NCBI RefSeq assembly: GCF_000418325.1
Contig: NC_021658.1
Span: 7,702,001-7,766,000 of the forward strand
DNA length: 64,000 nt
Reading direction: 5' to 3'
From: Sorangium cellulosum So0157-2
Lineage (GTDB): Bacteria > Myxococcota_A > Polyangia > Polyangiales > Polyangiaceae
Made by a program: the position numbers and the translations under genes. Under the pieces are notes generated by a model that worked only from the letters and a program-made list of their open reading frames with translations, ran no database searches and was not told where the DNA came from. Numbering within the stretch: the stretch's first letter is position 1; each line of letters starts with the position of its first letter. This document shows, piece by piece, positions 52,187 to 60,562 of this stretch.

Positions 52187-53290
52187 ATGGAAAAGCCTTA
52201 CGGAGAGGCGAACCGCGACCGCCCGCCAGCGAGCCGTCGCGCGATCGCCGAACGGGACAAGGCAGCACCAGCTCAGCCGGAGGGCGCCGCGGCCGGCGAA
52301 AGCCCGGCCGAGCGGCCGTCCGGGGCGCCGCTCGGCGCCGCTCAGGTCGAGCGGCCCTCCGAGACGTCGATCGGCGTCGCGCAGGTCGAGCGGCTCTCGG
52401 GGTCGAGCCCGGCCATCACGATCGAGGAGCCGCCCCCGAGCGCGCGCGAGCATGTCACCAAGCCGCTGCTCGCGTCCGAGGCGCTCATGGAGGACCTGGC
52501 GCCGATGCGTCCGGCGCAGGACGCGGCCCGGGTCTGGTGCGCCGTGGTGGGCGTGGGCTTCCTTCTGTTCGGCGGCCTGTCGGTCGCGGGGCTCCGCCCG
52601 GACGGCGTCGTCGCGGGGCCGCCTGCGTTCGTGCTGGGCATCGTCGCGCTGTTCACCGCGCTCACGTCGGTGAGCTACCGGCAGCGCGCCCTCGCGATGG
52701 TGGTGCTGGGGACGATCGCGACCGTCATCGGTCTTCAGAGCTCCGGTCCTGCGGTCGGCTGGGGCGCCGCCCGGGCCGTGGCGGCGATAGCGCTCCCGGC
52801 GGCGCTCGTCTTCCGGTCTCGCTACCGGGCGTACGCCGGCGCGCGCTGGCTGCTCGTCGCCGCGTTCCTCGTCGCGCTCCCCGCGATCGGGCACGCCGCC
52901 GCGCAGCTCACCTTGCTCGATCCTCACCTGGCCCAGCTCGGCGCCCTGATGGTGATCCTGGCGGTGCTGTCCAGCCTCACCGGCTTCATGGGGGCGGAGA
53001 CGACGGGCGCCGGCGCGTCGCTCGCGGTCGCGGTTGTGCTCGCCTTCACGGCCGACATGGTCGTCGGCAGGCTCGCCCAGCTCAGCGCCTTCACGCCGCG
53101 CGACCTCGTCAGCGTGCTCTCCGCGGGCCTGGCGTTCGCCGCGACGTCCGCGCTCACGAGCCTCGGCCTCTTCCAGATCCTGGCCTGGCGCCTCGCCGCC
53201 GACGCCCGGCGCATCGACCTGCACCGCCCCGAGAACGACAAGGACGGCCCGGATCGCCGGCCGCCCTCGGGCGGCGAGTGGCTCACCTAG
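52187..53290 (+). CDS. Polytopic membrane protein, function unknown
   Basis: From the ATG at 52187 the product is 367 aa. The first 115 residues are a charged cytoplasmic leader with a repeated AQVERPSET / AQVERLSGS element. About eight or nine hydrophobic segments follow (WCAVVGVGFLLFGGLSVAGL, FVLGIVALFTALTSVSY, ARAVAAIALPAALVFRS, ALMVILAVLSSLTGFMGAET, LAVAVVLAFTADMVVGRLAQ). No family was recognised. It lies 13 bp after the amidohydrolase gene and may share its transcript. Confidence 0.75.
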   Translation: MEKPYGEANRDRPPASRRAIAERDKAAPAQPEGAAAGESPAERPSGAPLGAAQVERPSETSIGVAQVERLSGSSPAITIEEPPPSAREHVTKPLLASEALMEDLAPMRPAQDAARVWCAVVGVGFLLFGGLSVAGLRPDGVVAGPPAFVLGIVALFTALTSVSYRQRALAMVVLGTIATVIGLQSSGPAVGWGAARAVAAIALPAALVFRSRYRAYAGARWLLVAAFLVALPAIGHAAAQLTLLDPHLAQLGALMVILAVLSSLTGFMGAETTGAGASLAVAVVLAFTADMVVGRLAQLSAFTPRDLVSVLSAGLAFAATSALTSLGLFQILAWRLAADARRIDLHRPENDKDGPDRRPPSGGEWLT

Positions 53291-53365
53291 GCCTGCGCGG
53301 GCGATCGTTCGACGCCTCCGCGGGCGATCTCCGGTGCGCTGCGGCGAGATACCCCCGGTGGACGC

Positions 53366-53394
53366 TTGACATGTCCCCCGGCTTCCTTCACTTT
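53366..53394 (+). promoter_or_regulatory. Possible sigma-70 promoter upstream of rpmB
   Basis: TTGACA (53366-53371) is a perfect -35 box; CACTTT lies 17 bp downstream as a weak -10. It is followed by a roughly 100-bp leader before the rpmB ATG. The weak -10 box makes the call tentative. Confidence 0.35.
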
Positions 53395-53502
53395 CCCGCG
53401 CTCCCGAGCCCCCCTGCTCCCCCGCGCAGGGCGTGCGCTCGGCCAGCTTGATCGAACTAGGGTCGGGGCACCGAGGTCGGTCCCCTTCCAACCGAGGACG
53501 TC

Positions 53503-53727
53503 ATGGCGAAGAGCGACATCACTGGGAAGCGGAAGCTTCTGGCGCAGAATGTCTCCCACTCCAACATCAAGACGAAGCGCTGGCAGCTCGTGAACATCCA
53601 GACCCGGCGCGTCTGGGTCCCCGAGCTCAACCGCTTCGTGAAGCTCAACCTCACGACGCGCGACATCCGCACGATCGACAAGATCGGCGTCGTCGCCTAC
53701 GCGAAGCGCTACGGCGTCACGCTCTAG
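53503..53727 (+). CDS. rpmB: 50S ribosomal protein L28
   Basis: The product is 74 aa, rich in Lys/Arg: MAKSDITGKRKLLAQNVSHS, NIKTKRWQLVNIQTRRVWV, RFVKLNLTTRDIRTIDKIGV. The NVSHSNIKTKRW stretch is the L28 signature. It has no zinc-binding cysteines, so it is the cysteine-free form. It stands alone, without rpmG next to it, downstream of a possible promoter. Confidence 0.93.
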   Translation: MAKSDITGKRKLLAQNVSHSNIKTKRWQLVNIQTRRVWVPELNRFVKLNLTTRDIRTIDKIGVVAYAKRYGVTL

Positions 53728-53782
53728 CTCACGCAGAGCCCGGTCGCGTCTGGGCAGCACGCCGACGACAGCGACCTGAGCC

Positions 53783-53860
53783 GGAAACCGCCGGGACGCC
53801 AAGCACGCCAGGAGAGCCGAGCGTTCTCCTCTTGGCGTCCTTGGCGCTCTGGCGGTATTT
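53783..53860. repeat. Second hairpin family: CGCCAAG-type inverted repeat
   Basis: CCGCCGGGACGCCAAGCACG and GCCAGGAGAG pair with CTCCTCTTGGCGTCCTTGGC and GCTCTGGCGG across a short loop. It is distinct from the GCAAAGGC family but lies beside a copy of it, in the convergent gap after rpmB, where it could act as a transcription terminator. Confidence 0.75.
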
Positions 53861-53929
53861 TCATTTTCTCGCCGAGCGCCGCACGACCCGTGCCGACACG
53901 TTGGGCTCGGTCGGCCTCCCGGGCGCTAG

Positions 53930-54108
53930 GACCGCGGATCAGAACTCCCGCCAGGAATCTGCCTCGCGAGCGACGAGAAATAAACGCAAAGGCGCAAAGG
54001 CGCAAAGGCGCAAAACTACAAATCTTTTTTGCGTCTTTGCGCCTTTGCGCCTTTGCGTTGAACTCTCGCTCCGGATCCCTGGCGGACTCCTGGCGAGCGG
54101 AACTAGCC
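53930..54108. repeat. Hairpin repeat element, copy D
   Basis: It carries the same outer arm (CCAGGAATCTGCCTCGCGAG) and stem (AACGCAAAGGCGCAAAGGCG) as copies A and B. The loop region is in opposite orientation (ACTACAAATCTTTTTTGCGT), so the element is inserted in the other direction. It lies between convergent rpmB and the GGT-like gene. Confidence 0.85.
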
Positions 54109-54169
54109 CCGGACGAGCCTCGCCCCCCTGCGACGACGCCGCCTCAGCCTTTGCCGGCGACGACGAGCC

Positions 54170-55219
54170 TCAGCCTTCTGCCGGCGGCGTCCCTGCTCCT
54201 GCCGAGAATCCGGGCGCGAGGTGGGCCGCGCGCGCGTCGCGGTCGTCGCGCAGGACGGCGAGGGCGCCGTCGGCGCCCAGCTGCGTGCGGACGTCGTGGA
54301 GGGCCGCCTCGAGCGCGCTGCCACGGAGGAGCGCGCCGAGGGCGTTCACCTCGAGCTTGGGCCTGCCGGTCAGCGCGACCGCGGCCGCGAAGGCGCTGCG
54401 CTGGAGGATCGCGATCGGCGCCGCCGCCGGCAGGGGCGTGCCGGGCGCGAGGCGCGTGATCCCGCGGCGCACCGGGACGGCGTCGCGGCCGAGCACGATG
54501 TCGAGCTCGGGCACGGCGATCCCGTCGTCGGTGCGCGCGTAGGCCAGCGCCGCGACCGTGCCCCAGCCGTCGCAGGCGACGATGGCGTCCGCGGGCCGCG
54601 CCTCATCCCCGACCGGCCACGGCGCCTGGAGCGCCGTTGCGCCCTCCGCGATCGTGGTCGACGCGGCCTCCACCTCGGCCGGCACCGCCTCGGCGAGGTC
54701 CTCGGCGGTCAGCGTCCCGCCGGCGACCGGCCCGCCCACGGCGAGCAGCGCCCGCTCCACGTCGCGCGCCCGCAGCGCCAACGCGCCGAGCGAGCCGACC
54801 TCGCGGAGCAGCGCGGCGCGCCCGCTCGCGCCCGCGCGCTCGGCCGCGGCGACGCCCGTGCGGACCAGCTCGCGGAGCCGCGCGCGACCGAGGTAGCCGT
54901 GCAGCAGCACCAGCATCCCGAGCGAGCGCGGAACCGCGACGCGCGCGGCCTCCGGCACGCTCTGCCCGTCGACGAACCCGCGCGGCCGCGGCGCGCCGCG
55001 GCCGGGCTGGATCGCCCGGCCATCGAAGGCCCGCGCGCCCACGCCGACGCCGGCCGCGAGCGCCACGGCGGGCGCGAGCAGCACGTCGGGCTGCGCGCCA
55101 GCCGCCGCGAAGAAGCCGGCGACGATCGCGTCGATCGCGCTGCCGGACGACTCGAGCGCGGCCCGCGCGGCCGAAGCCGCGGAGGCGTCGCTCGCCGTGG
55201 CCGCCGCGCCGCGGATCAC
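54170..55219 (-). CDS. Gamma-glutamyltransferase-like protein, apparently lacking the nucleophile
   Basis: GTG start overlapping the DUF72 stop; 349 aa, shorter than the usual 500-600 aa. The N-terminus resembles GGT (ARAALESSGSAIDAIVAGFF, like the GGNAVDAAVA block) and the C-terminal half has GGT-like order (ACDGWGTVAALAYARTDDG, VPVRRGITRLAPGTPLPAAA, PIAILQRSA). Where GGT has the TTH nucleophile motif, this protein reads ADAIVACDGWGT, so the catalytic Thr appears absent. It is probably an inactive or repurposed relative; the alignment was done by eye. Confidence 0.65.
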   Translation of the reverse strand: MIRGAAATASDASAASAARAALESSGSAIDAIVAGFFAAAGAQPDVLLAPAVALAAGVGVGARAFDGRAIQPGRGAPRPRGFVDGQSVPEAARVAVPRSLGMLVLLHGYLGRARLRELVRTGVAAAERAGASGRAALLREVGSLGALALRARDVERALLAVGGPVAGGTLTAEDLAEAVPAEVEAASTTIAEGATALQAPWPVGDEARPADAIVACDGWGTVAALAYARTDDGIAVPELDIVLGRDAVPVRRGITRLAPGTPLPAAAPIAILQRSAFAAAVALTGRPKLEVNALGALLRGSALEAALHDVRTQLGADGALAVLRDDRDARAAHLAPGFSAGAGTPPAEG

Positions 55220-55941
55220 TGCTCCTCGTCCTCGGCGACGAGGGTGTTCGGCATAGGCATGGTAGGCCTTACCACAGCCGACGCCGTCGATCGATCGGGG
55301 TTGCGCGCGAGCGACGCCGCGAGCTGGGACTTGATCTGGGACGCGCGGTCCCCCTCGACGACCAGGAACACCTCACGCCGTCCGCGCAGGCGATCGGCGA
55401 CGCGCTCGAGCGCGGCCGCCCCGATCGACGAGGATTTTCCGAGCGCGCGCAGCCGTGTGTAGACGATGGGCCCGGGCGGCGCCGCGTCGCGGGCGACGTC
55501 GAGCACCGGGATCACCTTCGCGGCGCGCGCGGTCGCGACGATGTCGTCGCGCTCCCAGATCCCCCCGGGCTCCCAGCAGCGCACGACCCCTTCGGCGGGC
55601 AGGCGCTCGAAGAGCGCCGCGAGCTTCTTGCGGTTGCTCGCCGTCGGGCGGAGCGACGCCGGCGTCTGGAGCACGACGCAGCGGGCCTCCAGCACGGCCG
55701 CCACCTCGAGCGAGGTCGACAGCGCTTCGTCGAGCTCTTTCCCGGCCGCGAGCTCGCCGACCACGCGCGGCAGCACGACGCTGAAGACGAAGCCCGGCGG
55801 CACCGCCTTGCGCCATTTGCGCAGCGTTGTCGCGCGGGGCAACGACGTATCGACCGGACGGAGCTCGACCAGATCGAAGCGATCTTTGTACTTCTGGAGT
55901 TCCCCCTTGAGCGAGGGCAGTCCGACGAGGAGGCGGGCCAT
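55216..55941 (-). CDS. DUF72 family protein
   Basis: The product is 241 aa. RFDLVELRPVDTSLPRATTL followed by RKWRKAVPPGFVFSVVLPRV is the typical DUF72 block (TIM-barrel-like, function unknown). LEARCVVLQTPASLRPTASN and the end PIVYTRLRALGKSS also fit. The next gene's start overlaps its stop, so the two are probably co-translated. Confidence 0.85.
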   Translation of the reverse strand: MARLLVGLPSLKGELQKYKDRFDLVELRPVDTSLPRATTLRKWRKAVPPGFVFSVVLPRVVGELAAGKELDEALSTSLEVAAVLEARCVVLQTPASLRPTASNRKKLAALFERLPAEGVVRCWEPGGIWERDDIVATARAAKVIPVLDVARDAAPPGPIVYTRLRALGKSSSIGAAALERVADRLRGRREVFLVVEGDRASQIKSQLAASLARNPDRSTASAVVRPTMPMPNTLVAEDEEQ

Positions 55942-56030
55942 CAGCGCGCACTCTTAACCCAGCTTGCGCGCCGATGCAGCGCATGGCCGACCGCGGCGCG
56001 ATTTCTCATTTCAGGCTTAAAATCCTTGAT

Positions 56031-56927
56031 TTATTCGAAGTGGAACCACTGCGTCGGGTTCTCCCGCAGGAAGCGCTCCATCTCCGCCGTGATCTGCCGC
56101 GCCGCGACGTCGAGCTCGGACGGTCCTGGCCGCCTGGGCAGCGAGACGGGCGGGGCGATGCAGATCTCGTATTCCATGAAGCCGGTCCGCCGGGTGAACA
56201 CCGGGACGATCGGCGCGCCGCTCGCCGCCGCGAGCTGGAGCGGCCCCTCCGGGACGCGCCAGGGCATCCCGAAGAGCTCGACGTCGCGCCCGCGCATCCC
56301 GGACGGGAGCCGATCGATCTGGATGGCCACGACGCCCTGCCGCCGCAGGTGCGCGAGCAGCGGGAGCACCGCGAGCGGATCGTCGTCGACGTGCAGCATC
56401 CGCACGCCGACCCGATCGCGCGTGCCGTCCTGGATGGCCTGCGCCCGCCTGTCGCGCTCGCGCTGCATCACGACGAGCACGTCGGCCGCGTGCACGGAGC
56501 GGAGGAGCGGCGCGGCGGCCTGCCACCCGCCGGTGTGCGCCGTGACGACGATCACGCCGAGGCCGCGCCGGTACGCGTTCGTGAAGTGCTCGTCGTTCAC
56601 GCACAGGCCGGTGAGCCGGTCGGGCCGGTTGCTGCCCGCGATGAACGCGTCGGTGAGGCAGCTGGCGAAGTTGATGAACACCCGCGCGACGTCCCGGTAC
56701 TCGTCGATCGCCCCGCGCTCGCCGAGCGCCAGCCGCAGGTTCCTGCGCACGGCCCTCCGCTGCTCCGGCAGCACGGCCCCGAAGACGAGCCCGAACAGCG
56801 CAGGGCTGTGCCGGACGAGGAGGTCTGGGCCGTAGGTCACCCCGGCGTCCACCGCACGCCGCCAGAGTACGGAATCGTGCTGGCGCAGATCGTCGAGGAG
56901 CGCTCGGAGCCTGGGAGGGAGATCCAC
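56031..56927 (-). CDS. Lipid A biosynthesis-type acyltransferase (LpxL/HtrB family)
   Basis: The start is taken as the GTG at 56927 (VDLPPRLRALLDDLRQHDSV); no clear ribosome site is visible. The 298-aa product has EQRRAVRRNLRLALGERG, VARVFINFASCLTDAF, RGLGVIVVTAHTGGWQ, GVVAIQIDRLPSGMRGRDVE, GMPWRVPEGPLQLAAASGAP and VFTRRTGFMEY, the layout of the lysophospholipid acyltransferase superfamily. The catalytic His131 is present, but the usual partner Glu of H-x4-E is Gln136. It probably acylates a lipid at the inner membrane. Confidence 0.85.
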   Translation of the reverse strand: MDLPPRLRALLDDLRQHDSVLWRRAVDAGVTYGPDLLVRHSPALFGLVFGAVLPEQRRAVRRNLRLALGERGAIDEYRDVARVFINFASCLTDAFIAGSNRPDRLTGLCVNDEHFTNAYRRGLGVIVVTAHTGGWQAAAPLLRSVHAADVLVVMQRERDRRAQAIQDGTRDRVGVRMLHVDDDPLAVLPLLAHLRRQGVVAIQIDRLPSGMRGRDVELFGMPWRVPEGPLQLAAASGAPIVPVFTRRTGFMEYEICIAPPVSLPRRPGPSELDVAARQITAEMERFLRENPTQWFHFE

Positions 56928-57064
56928 GTTCGTGCTCGTGCGCGCGGCGTCTTGCCGGCGGACACCGTAGCGGATCCTCGGCCGCCCGCGAAGAGCGCCC
57001 GAGCACCGCCGCGCCCGAACGCCGCGCGCCGCGATCGACCCCGAGCCCCGGCGCCCTCTGCGCT

Positions 57065-58246
57065 TCAACCGGCGCCGGGCTCGTCGAGCGAACCGGCAGG
57101 CTCGGGCGCGGCCGGGCTCGCCGGCTCGCCGCGGCCCGCGCGGCGCATGCCCCACGCGGCGACGGCGCGCACCTCGGGGTCGTCGTGGGCGAGCGCCGCG
57201 GCGAGCGCGCGCTCCGCGCGCTCCGCGCCCTCGCCTTCCAACCCGCGCGCGAGCCGGTTCGCGGCGACGATGGCCGCGTTCCTGGCGAGCCCGCCGCGCC
57301 GCGCGCGCTTCACCGGCGTCCCGACGGTCAGCGCCTCGAACCCTCGCTCGTCCAGCGACGCGAGGTCGTCGACGTCCCGCCCCTCCCATCGCGGCAGCGG
57401 ATGGAACGGCGCGGTGCGCTCGAGGGGCGGCGGCGCGGTCCTGTTGAACGGGCAGACCTCCTGGCAGACGTCGCAGCCGAAGACGTGCTCGCCCATGCCC
57501 GGCCGCAGCTCCTCGGCGGGCGCGCTCCGCTGCTCGATGGTCAGGTACGCGACGCAGCGCCGCGGATCGAGCACGAAGGGCGCGTCGAACGCCTGCGTCG
57601 GGCACGCGTCGAGGCAGCGCGTGCACGAGCCGCAGCGCTCCGCGATGGGCACGTCGGGGACGAGCGGCAGCGTGGTCACCACCTCGCCGAGCAGCTGGTA
57701 GCTCCCCTGCCCCGGCGTGATGAGCAGCCCGTTCTTGCCGACGAAGCCGATGCCGGCGCGCGCCGCCCAGACGCGCTCCATCACCGGCTCGACGTCGCAG
57801 AGCGGCCGCGCGAGGACGGACGGCGCGAGCGACCGGATGAACGACGCGAGCCGCCGCAGCCGGCGCTTCAGGTGGTTGTGGTAGTCCTGCCCGCGCGCGT
57901 ACCGCGCGACCGCCTGCGCGAGCGGAGGGTCGCGCCCCTCGCTGTCCTTGGGCCGGGCATACCTGCGGCCGACGCACACGACCGAGCGCGCCCCCTCGAG
58001 GATCGCGTCGGTGTCCAGCCGGCGCCGCTGCTCCGCGTACTCCGCGAGGTAGCGCATCTCGCCGTGCATGCCGCGCGCGATGAACTCGAGGTACCGCGCG
58101 TGCTCCACCCCGAGCGGCTCGTCCGCGCGCGCGACGCCGACGACGTCGAACCCGAGCGCGAACGCCTGCTCGCGCACCAGCCGATCGTGCGTCCGTCGTT
58201 CCGGGCTCGCCTCTCCTTCGGGGCGATGTGCCTCGCGCTCGCTCAT
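57065..58246 (-). CDS. queG: Epoxyqueuosine reductase QueG
   Basis: From the ATG at 58246 (MSEREAHRPEGEASPERRTH) the product is 393 aa. It has the cobalamin/substrate domain (GFDVVGVARADEPLGVEHAR, FVGKNGLLITPGQGSY) and two 4Fe-4S motifs: CGSCTRCLDACP and CDVCQEVCPFN. The C-terminus has a HEAT-like repeat (ALAAALAHDDPEVRAVAAWG). QueG makes the last step of queuosine synthesis for tRNA wobble positions. It lies downstream of the tRNA-modification genes trmD and the RNA methyltransferase. Confidence 0.93.
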   Translation of the reverse strand: MSEREAHRPEGEASPERRTHDRLVREQAFALGFDVVGVARADEPLGVEHARYLEFIARGMHGEMRYLAEYAEQRRRLDTDAILEGARSVVCVGRRYARPKDSEGRDPPLAQAVARYARGQDYHNHLKRRLRRLASFIRSLAPSVLARPLCDVEPVMERVWAARAGIGFVGKNGLLITPGQGSYQLLGEVVTTLPLVPDVPIAERCGSCTRCLDACPTQAFDAPFVLDPRRCVAYLTIEQRSAPAEELRPGMGEHVFGCDVCQEVCPFNRTAPPPLERTAPFHPLPRWEGRDVDDLASLDERGFEALTVGTPVKRARRGGLARNAAIVAANRLARGLEGEGAERAERALAAALAHDDPEVRAVAAWGMRRAGRGEPASPAAPEPAGSLDEPGAG

Positions 58247-58314
58247 GGCCGTAGCATGGACCGCGGCGCCGGCGGCGGCGCTGGCATCGCGCTCGCCGCG
58301 CGCGCCGCGCGCGC

Positions 58315-58890
58315 TCACCCGGCGTGCCGGTCGCCGAGCAGCCGGTCGAGCGTGATCGCGCACGCCGCGCGCACGCTCAGGTGGTTGTAGCCGGTGCTCG
58401 CGGCCGCCCGGATGGGCTCGATCCGGAGGTCGGCGTCGGCGATGATCTCGGGCGTGAGGCCCCAGCCCGTACCGAACAGGATCAGCACGGGGCGGCTCGC
58501 CTGCGCGAGGCGCGCGCGGGTCTCCGCGTAGCTCGTCACCGGGAGCCCTCGCGACGCCGCCGCGGTCGTCCAGACCTCGACGCCGGCGCGCCCTTCGCTG
58601 CTCAGCGCGCCGTAGACGTCCTCCAGGCTGGGGACCACGGACAGCACGTCGAGGGCGACGGCGCGATCCGGGATCCGGCGCTTGCCGGACCCGAGCACCC
58701 AGTGCTCCCGGATCCGCTCTGCCAGCGCGCGCTGGGCGGCGACCGGGTGCACGACGAACAGCCGCTCGGCCCCGTACGTGCGCGCGCTCCGCGCCATGTC
58801 GTGCAGGTCGAGGTTCGTGATCGCGGTGGTCACCGCCTCGCCGGCGCGGTCGAGCACCGGGTAGTGGACGAGCGCGAGCGACAGCCTCAT
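58315..58890 (-). CDS. SAM-dependent RNA methyltransferase next to trmD (PF09936-like)
   Basis: The product is 191 aa from the ATG at 58890, overlapping the trmD stop (ATGA). MRLSLALVHYPVLDRAGEAV, TTAITNLDLHDMARSARTYG, AERLFVVHPV and LILFGTGWGLTPEIIADADL, then GYNHLSVRAACAITLDRLLG, match a small SPOUT-type RNA methyltransferase family encoded beside trmD in several lineages. The target RNA is unknown. Confidence 0.87.
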   Translation of the reverse strand: MRLSLALVHYPVLDRAGEAVTTAITNLDLHDMARSARTYGAERLFVVHPVAAQRALAERIREHWVLGSGKRRIPDRAVALDVLSVVPSLEDVYGALSSEGRAGVEVWTTAAASRGLPVTSYAETRARLAQASRPVLILFGTGWGLTPEIIADADLRIEPIRAAASTGYNHLSVRAACAITLDRLLGDRHAG

Positions 58891-59744
58891 CGCCGCGCCT
58901 CGCCGCCATCGTTCGGTAAAGGGCTCGGCAGAGGGCTCGGCGGAGGCTCTCCTCCGCGCGCCTTGTGCCACAGATCGGGCCGGCGCTCGGCCGTGCGCTG
59001 CTCTGCCTGCGCGCGCCGCCAGCGCGCGATCGCCGCATGGTTGCCCTGCTGCAGCACCTCGGGGACCTTGTGGCCGCGGAACTCCACCGGGCGCGTGTAC
59101 TGCGGGTACTCCAGCAGCCCGGACATCGCTGGGCTGTGCGACTCGTGCTCCGCCGACACGGCGTTGCCGAGCACCCCGGGGAGCAAGCGCACGCACGCGT
59201 CGATCACCGCCATCGCCGCCACCTCGCCGCCCGTCATCACGAAGTCGCCGAGCGAGATCTCCTCGTCGACGAACGCGCGCACCCGCTCGTCGAACCCCTC
59301 GTACCGGCCGCACACGAGCGCGACGGCCGGGCGCGCCGCGAGCTCGATCGCCTTCTCCTGGCGGAACGGCTGCCCCTGCGGCGTGAGCAGCACGCGGTGC
59401 GCCCGCGGCGCAGGGGCCGGGGGCGCGCCCTCCGCGCCGGGAGGCGCGCCCTCCGCGCCGGGAGGCGCGCCGACCGCGCCGGGAGCAGCGCCGGGAGGCG
59501 CGCCCTCCGCGGCGGCCTCGTCGAGCGCCTCCAGGCAGCGGACGATGCAGTCGACGCGCATCACCATGCCGGAGCCGCCGCCGTAGGGCGTGTCGTCCAC
59601 GCTCCGGTGCCGGCCGAGGCCGAACTCGCGCGGGCTGCGCGTCCGGACGGCGAGCGCGCCCGAGGCGAGCCCGCGCCCGACCATGCCGATCGCCAGAAAT
59701 CCCTCGAAGAGCTCGGGAAACAGGGTCACTACATCGATGCGCAT
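58887..59744 (-). CDS. trmD: tRNA (guanine-N1-)-methyltransferase TrmD with a repeat insertion
   Basis: The product is 285 aa. MRIDVVTLFPELFEGFLAIG, HRSVDDTPYGGGSGMVMRVD, LVCGRYEGFDERVRAFVDEE, ISLGDFVMTGGEVAAMAVID, LPGVLGNAVSAEHESHSPAM and QGNHAAIARWRR are all standard TrmD blocks, including the SAM-binding trefoil knot. Residues 79-114 are an extra Gly/Ala/Pro/Glu stretch made of repeated GAPPGAE units not found in ordinary TrmD. The enzyme methylates G37 of tRNAs. Confidence 0.96.
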   Translation of the reverse strand: MRIDVVTLFPELFEGFLAIGMVGRGLASGALAVRTRSPREFGLGRHRSVDDTPYGGGSGMVMRVDCIVRCLEALDEAAAEGAPPGAAPGAVGAPPGAEGAPPGAEGAPPAPAPRAHRVLLTPQGQPFRQEKAIELAARPAVALVCGRYEGFDERVRAFVDEEISLGDFVMTGGEVAAMAVIDACVRLLPGVLGNAVSAEHESHSPAMSGLLEYPQYTRPVEFRGHKVPEVLQQGNHAAIARWRRAQAEQRTAERRPDLWHKARGGEPPPSPLPSPLPNDGGEARR

Positions 59745-59784
59745 CGAACCTGCCGCGGCGGGCCGCTTCGAGCCGGACGGCGGC

Positions 59785-60297
59785 TCAGACGAGGCCTTCC
59801 AGCGTCACCAGCTGAACGATCTGCCGCTCCGCGTCCACGCTGCCGACGAAGCTCTCGGTCAGCGGGATCTCGAGCGGATCTGCGCCGCTCCTCTCCACGA
59901 CGAGCACGTCGCAGGTCGGATACGACTGGAGCGACCTCACGTGCCCGATCAGGTCGCCCTCGGGGGTCAGCACGCGCGCCCCCTCGATGTCGCACGCGTA
60001 GAACTCGCCCTCGGCGAGCGGCGCGAACGCATCCCGGGGCACGCACACCGCGGCGCCGCGCAGCGCCTCGGCCGCGTCTCGATCGTCGGTCCCGGCGATC
60101 CGCACGAGCAGCGCCTTGTCGTTCGGGCGCGCGGCGACGATCTTCGCGTCCCGCTCGGAGCCGTCCGGAAAGCGCAGCCGGATCGGAGGCCGCGAGAGGA
60201 GCAGATCGGACCCCTCGTTGTAGACGCGGAGCCGCAGCTCCCCCTGGACGCCGTGCGGCCGGGAGACCTCCGCGACGGGAACGTAGCGTCGCTCCAC
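59785..60297 (-). CDS. rimM: Ribosome maturation factor RimM
   Basis: The product is 170 aa. MERRYVPVAEVSRPHGVQGE, LRLRVYNEGSD, AAEALRGAAVCVPRDAFAPL, EGEFYACDIEGARVLTPEGD, IGHVRSLQSYPTCDVLVVE and IPLTESFVGSVD match RimM, which helps 30S subunit assembly with S19. It sits in the conserved order rpsP-KH-rimM-trmD, 12 bp after the KH gene and 40 bp before trmD. Confidence 0.96.
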   Translation of the reverse strand: MERRYVPVAEVSRPHGVQGELRLRVYNEGSDLLLSRPPIRLRFPDGSERDAKIVAARPNDKALLVRIAGTDDRDAAEALRGAAVCVPRDAFAPLAEGEFYACDIEGARVLTPEGDLIGHVRSLQSYPTCDVLVVERSGADPLEIPLTESFVGSVDAERQIVQLVTLEGLV

Positions 60298-60309
60298 GTG
60301 GGGTTCGTC

Positions 60310-60561
60310 TCAGTCGAGGATGTCGAGGTGTGCGCGCCGCCCCGACTTGCTCGCGGCGGCGCTCAGCAACGTCCGGATCGACTGGGCGGTGCGCCCGTCC
60401 TTGCCGATCACCTTGCCGATGTCCTCGCGCGCGACCGTCAGCTCGATCCGGGGGAAGCGGTCGCCCGCGACCTCGCGCACGACAACCCGGTCCGGCTGAT
60501 CGACCAGCGCGCGGGCGACGAGCGCCACGAGATCGACCAGCGGAGACGTCGAGGAGGCCAT
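60310..60561 (-). CDS. khpA: KH-domain RNA-binding protein (KhpA-like)
   Basis: The product is 83 aa. LVDLVALVARALVDQPDRVV and the KH core ELTVAREDIGKVIGKDGRTA, with QSIRTLLSAAASKSGRRAHL after it, are typical. The GKDG loop is intact. It lies one base after rpsP. KhpA-like proteins bind RNA and are encoded between rpsP and rimM in many bacteria. Confidence 0.93.
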   Translation of the reverse strand: MASSTSPLVDLVALVARALVDQPDRVVVREVAGDRFPRIELTVAREDIGKVIGKDGRTAQSIRTLLSAAASKSGRRAHLDILD

Positions 60562-60562
60562 G

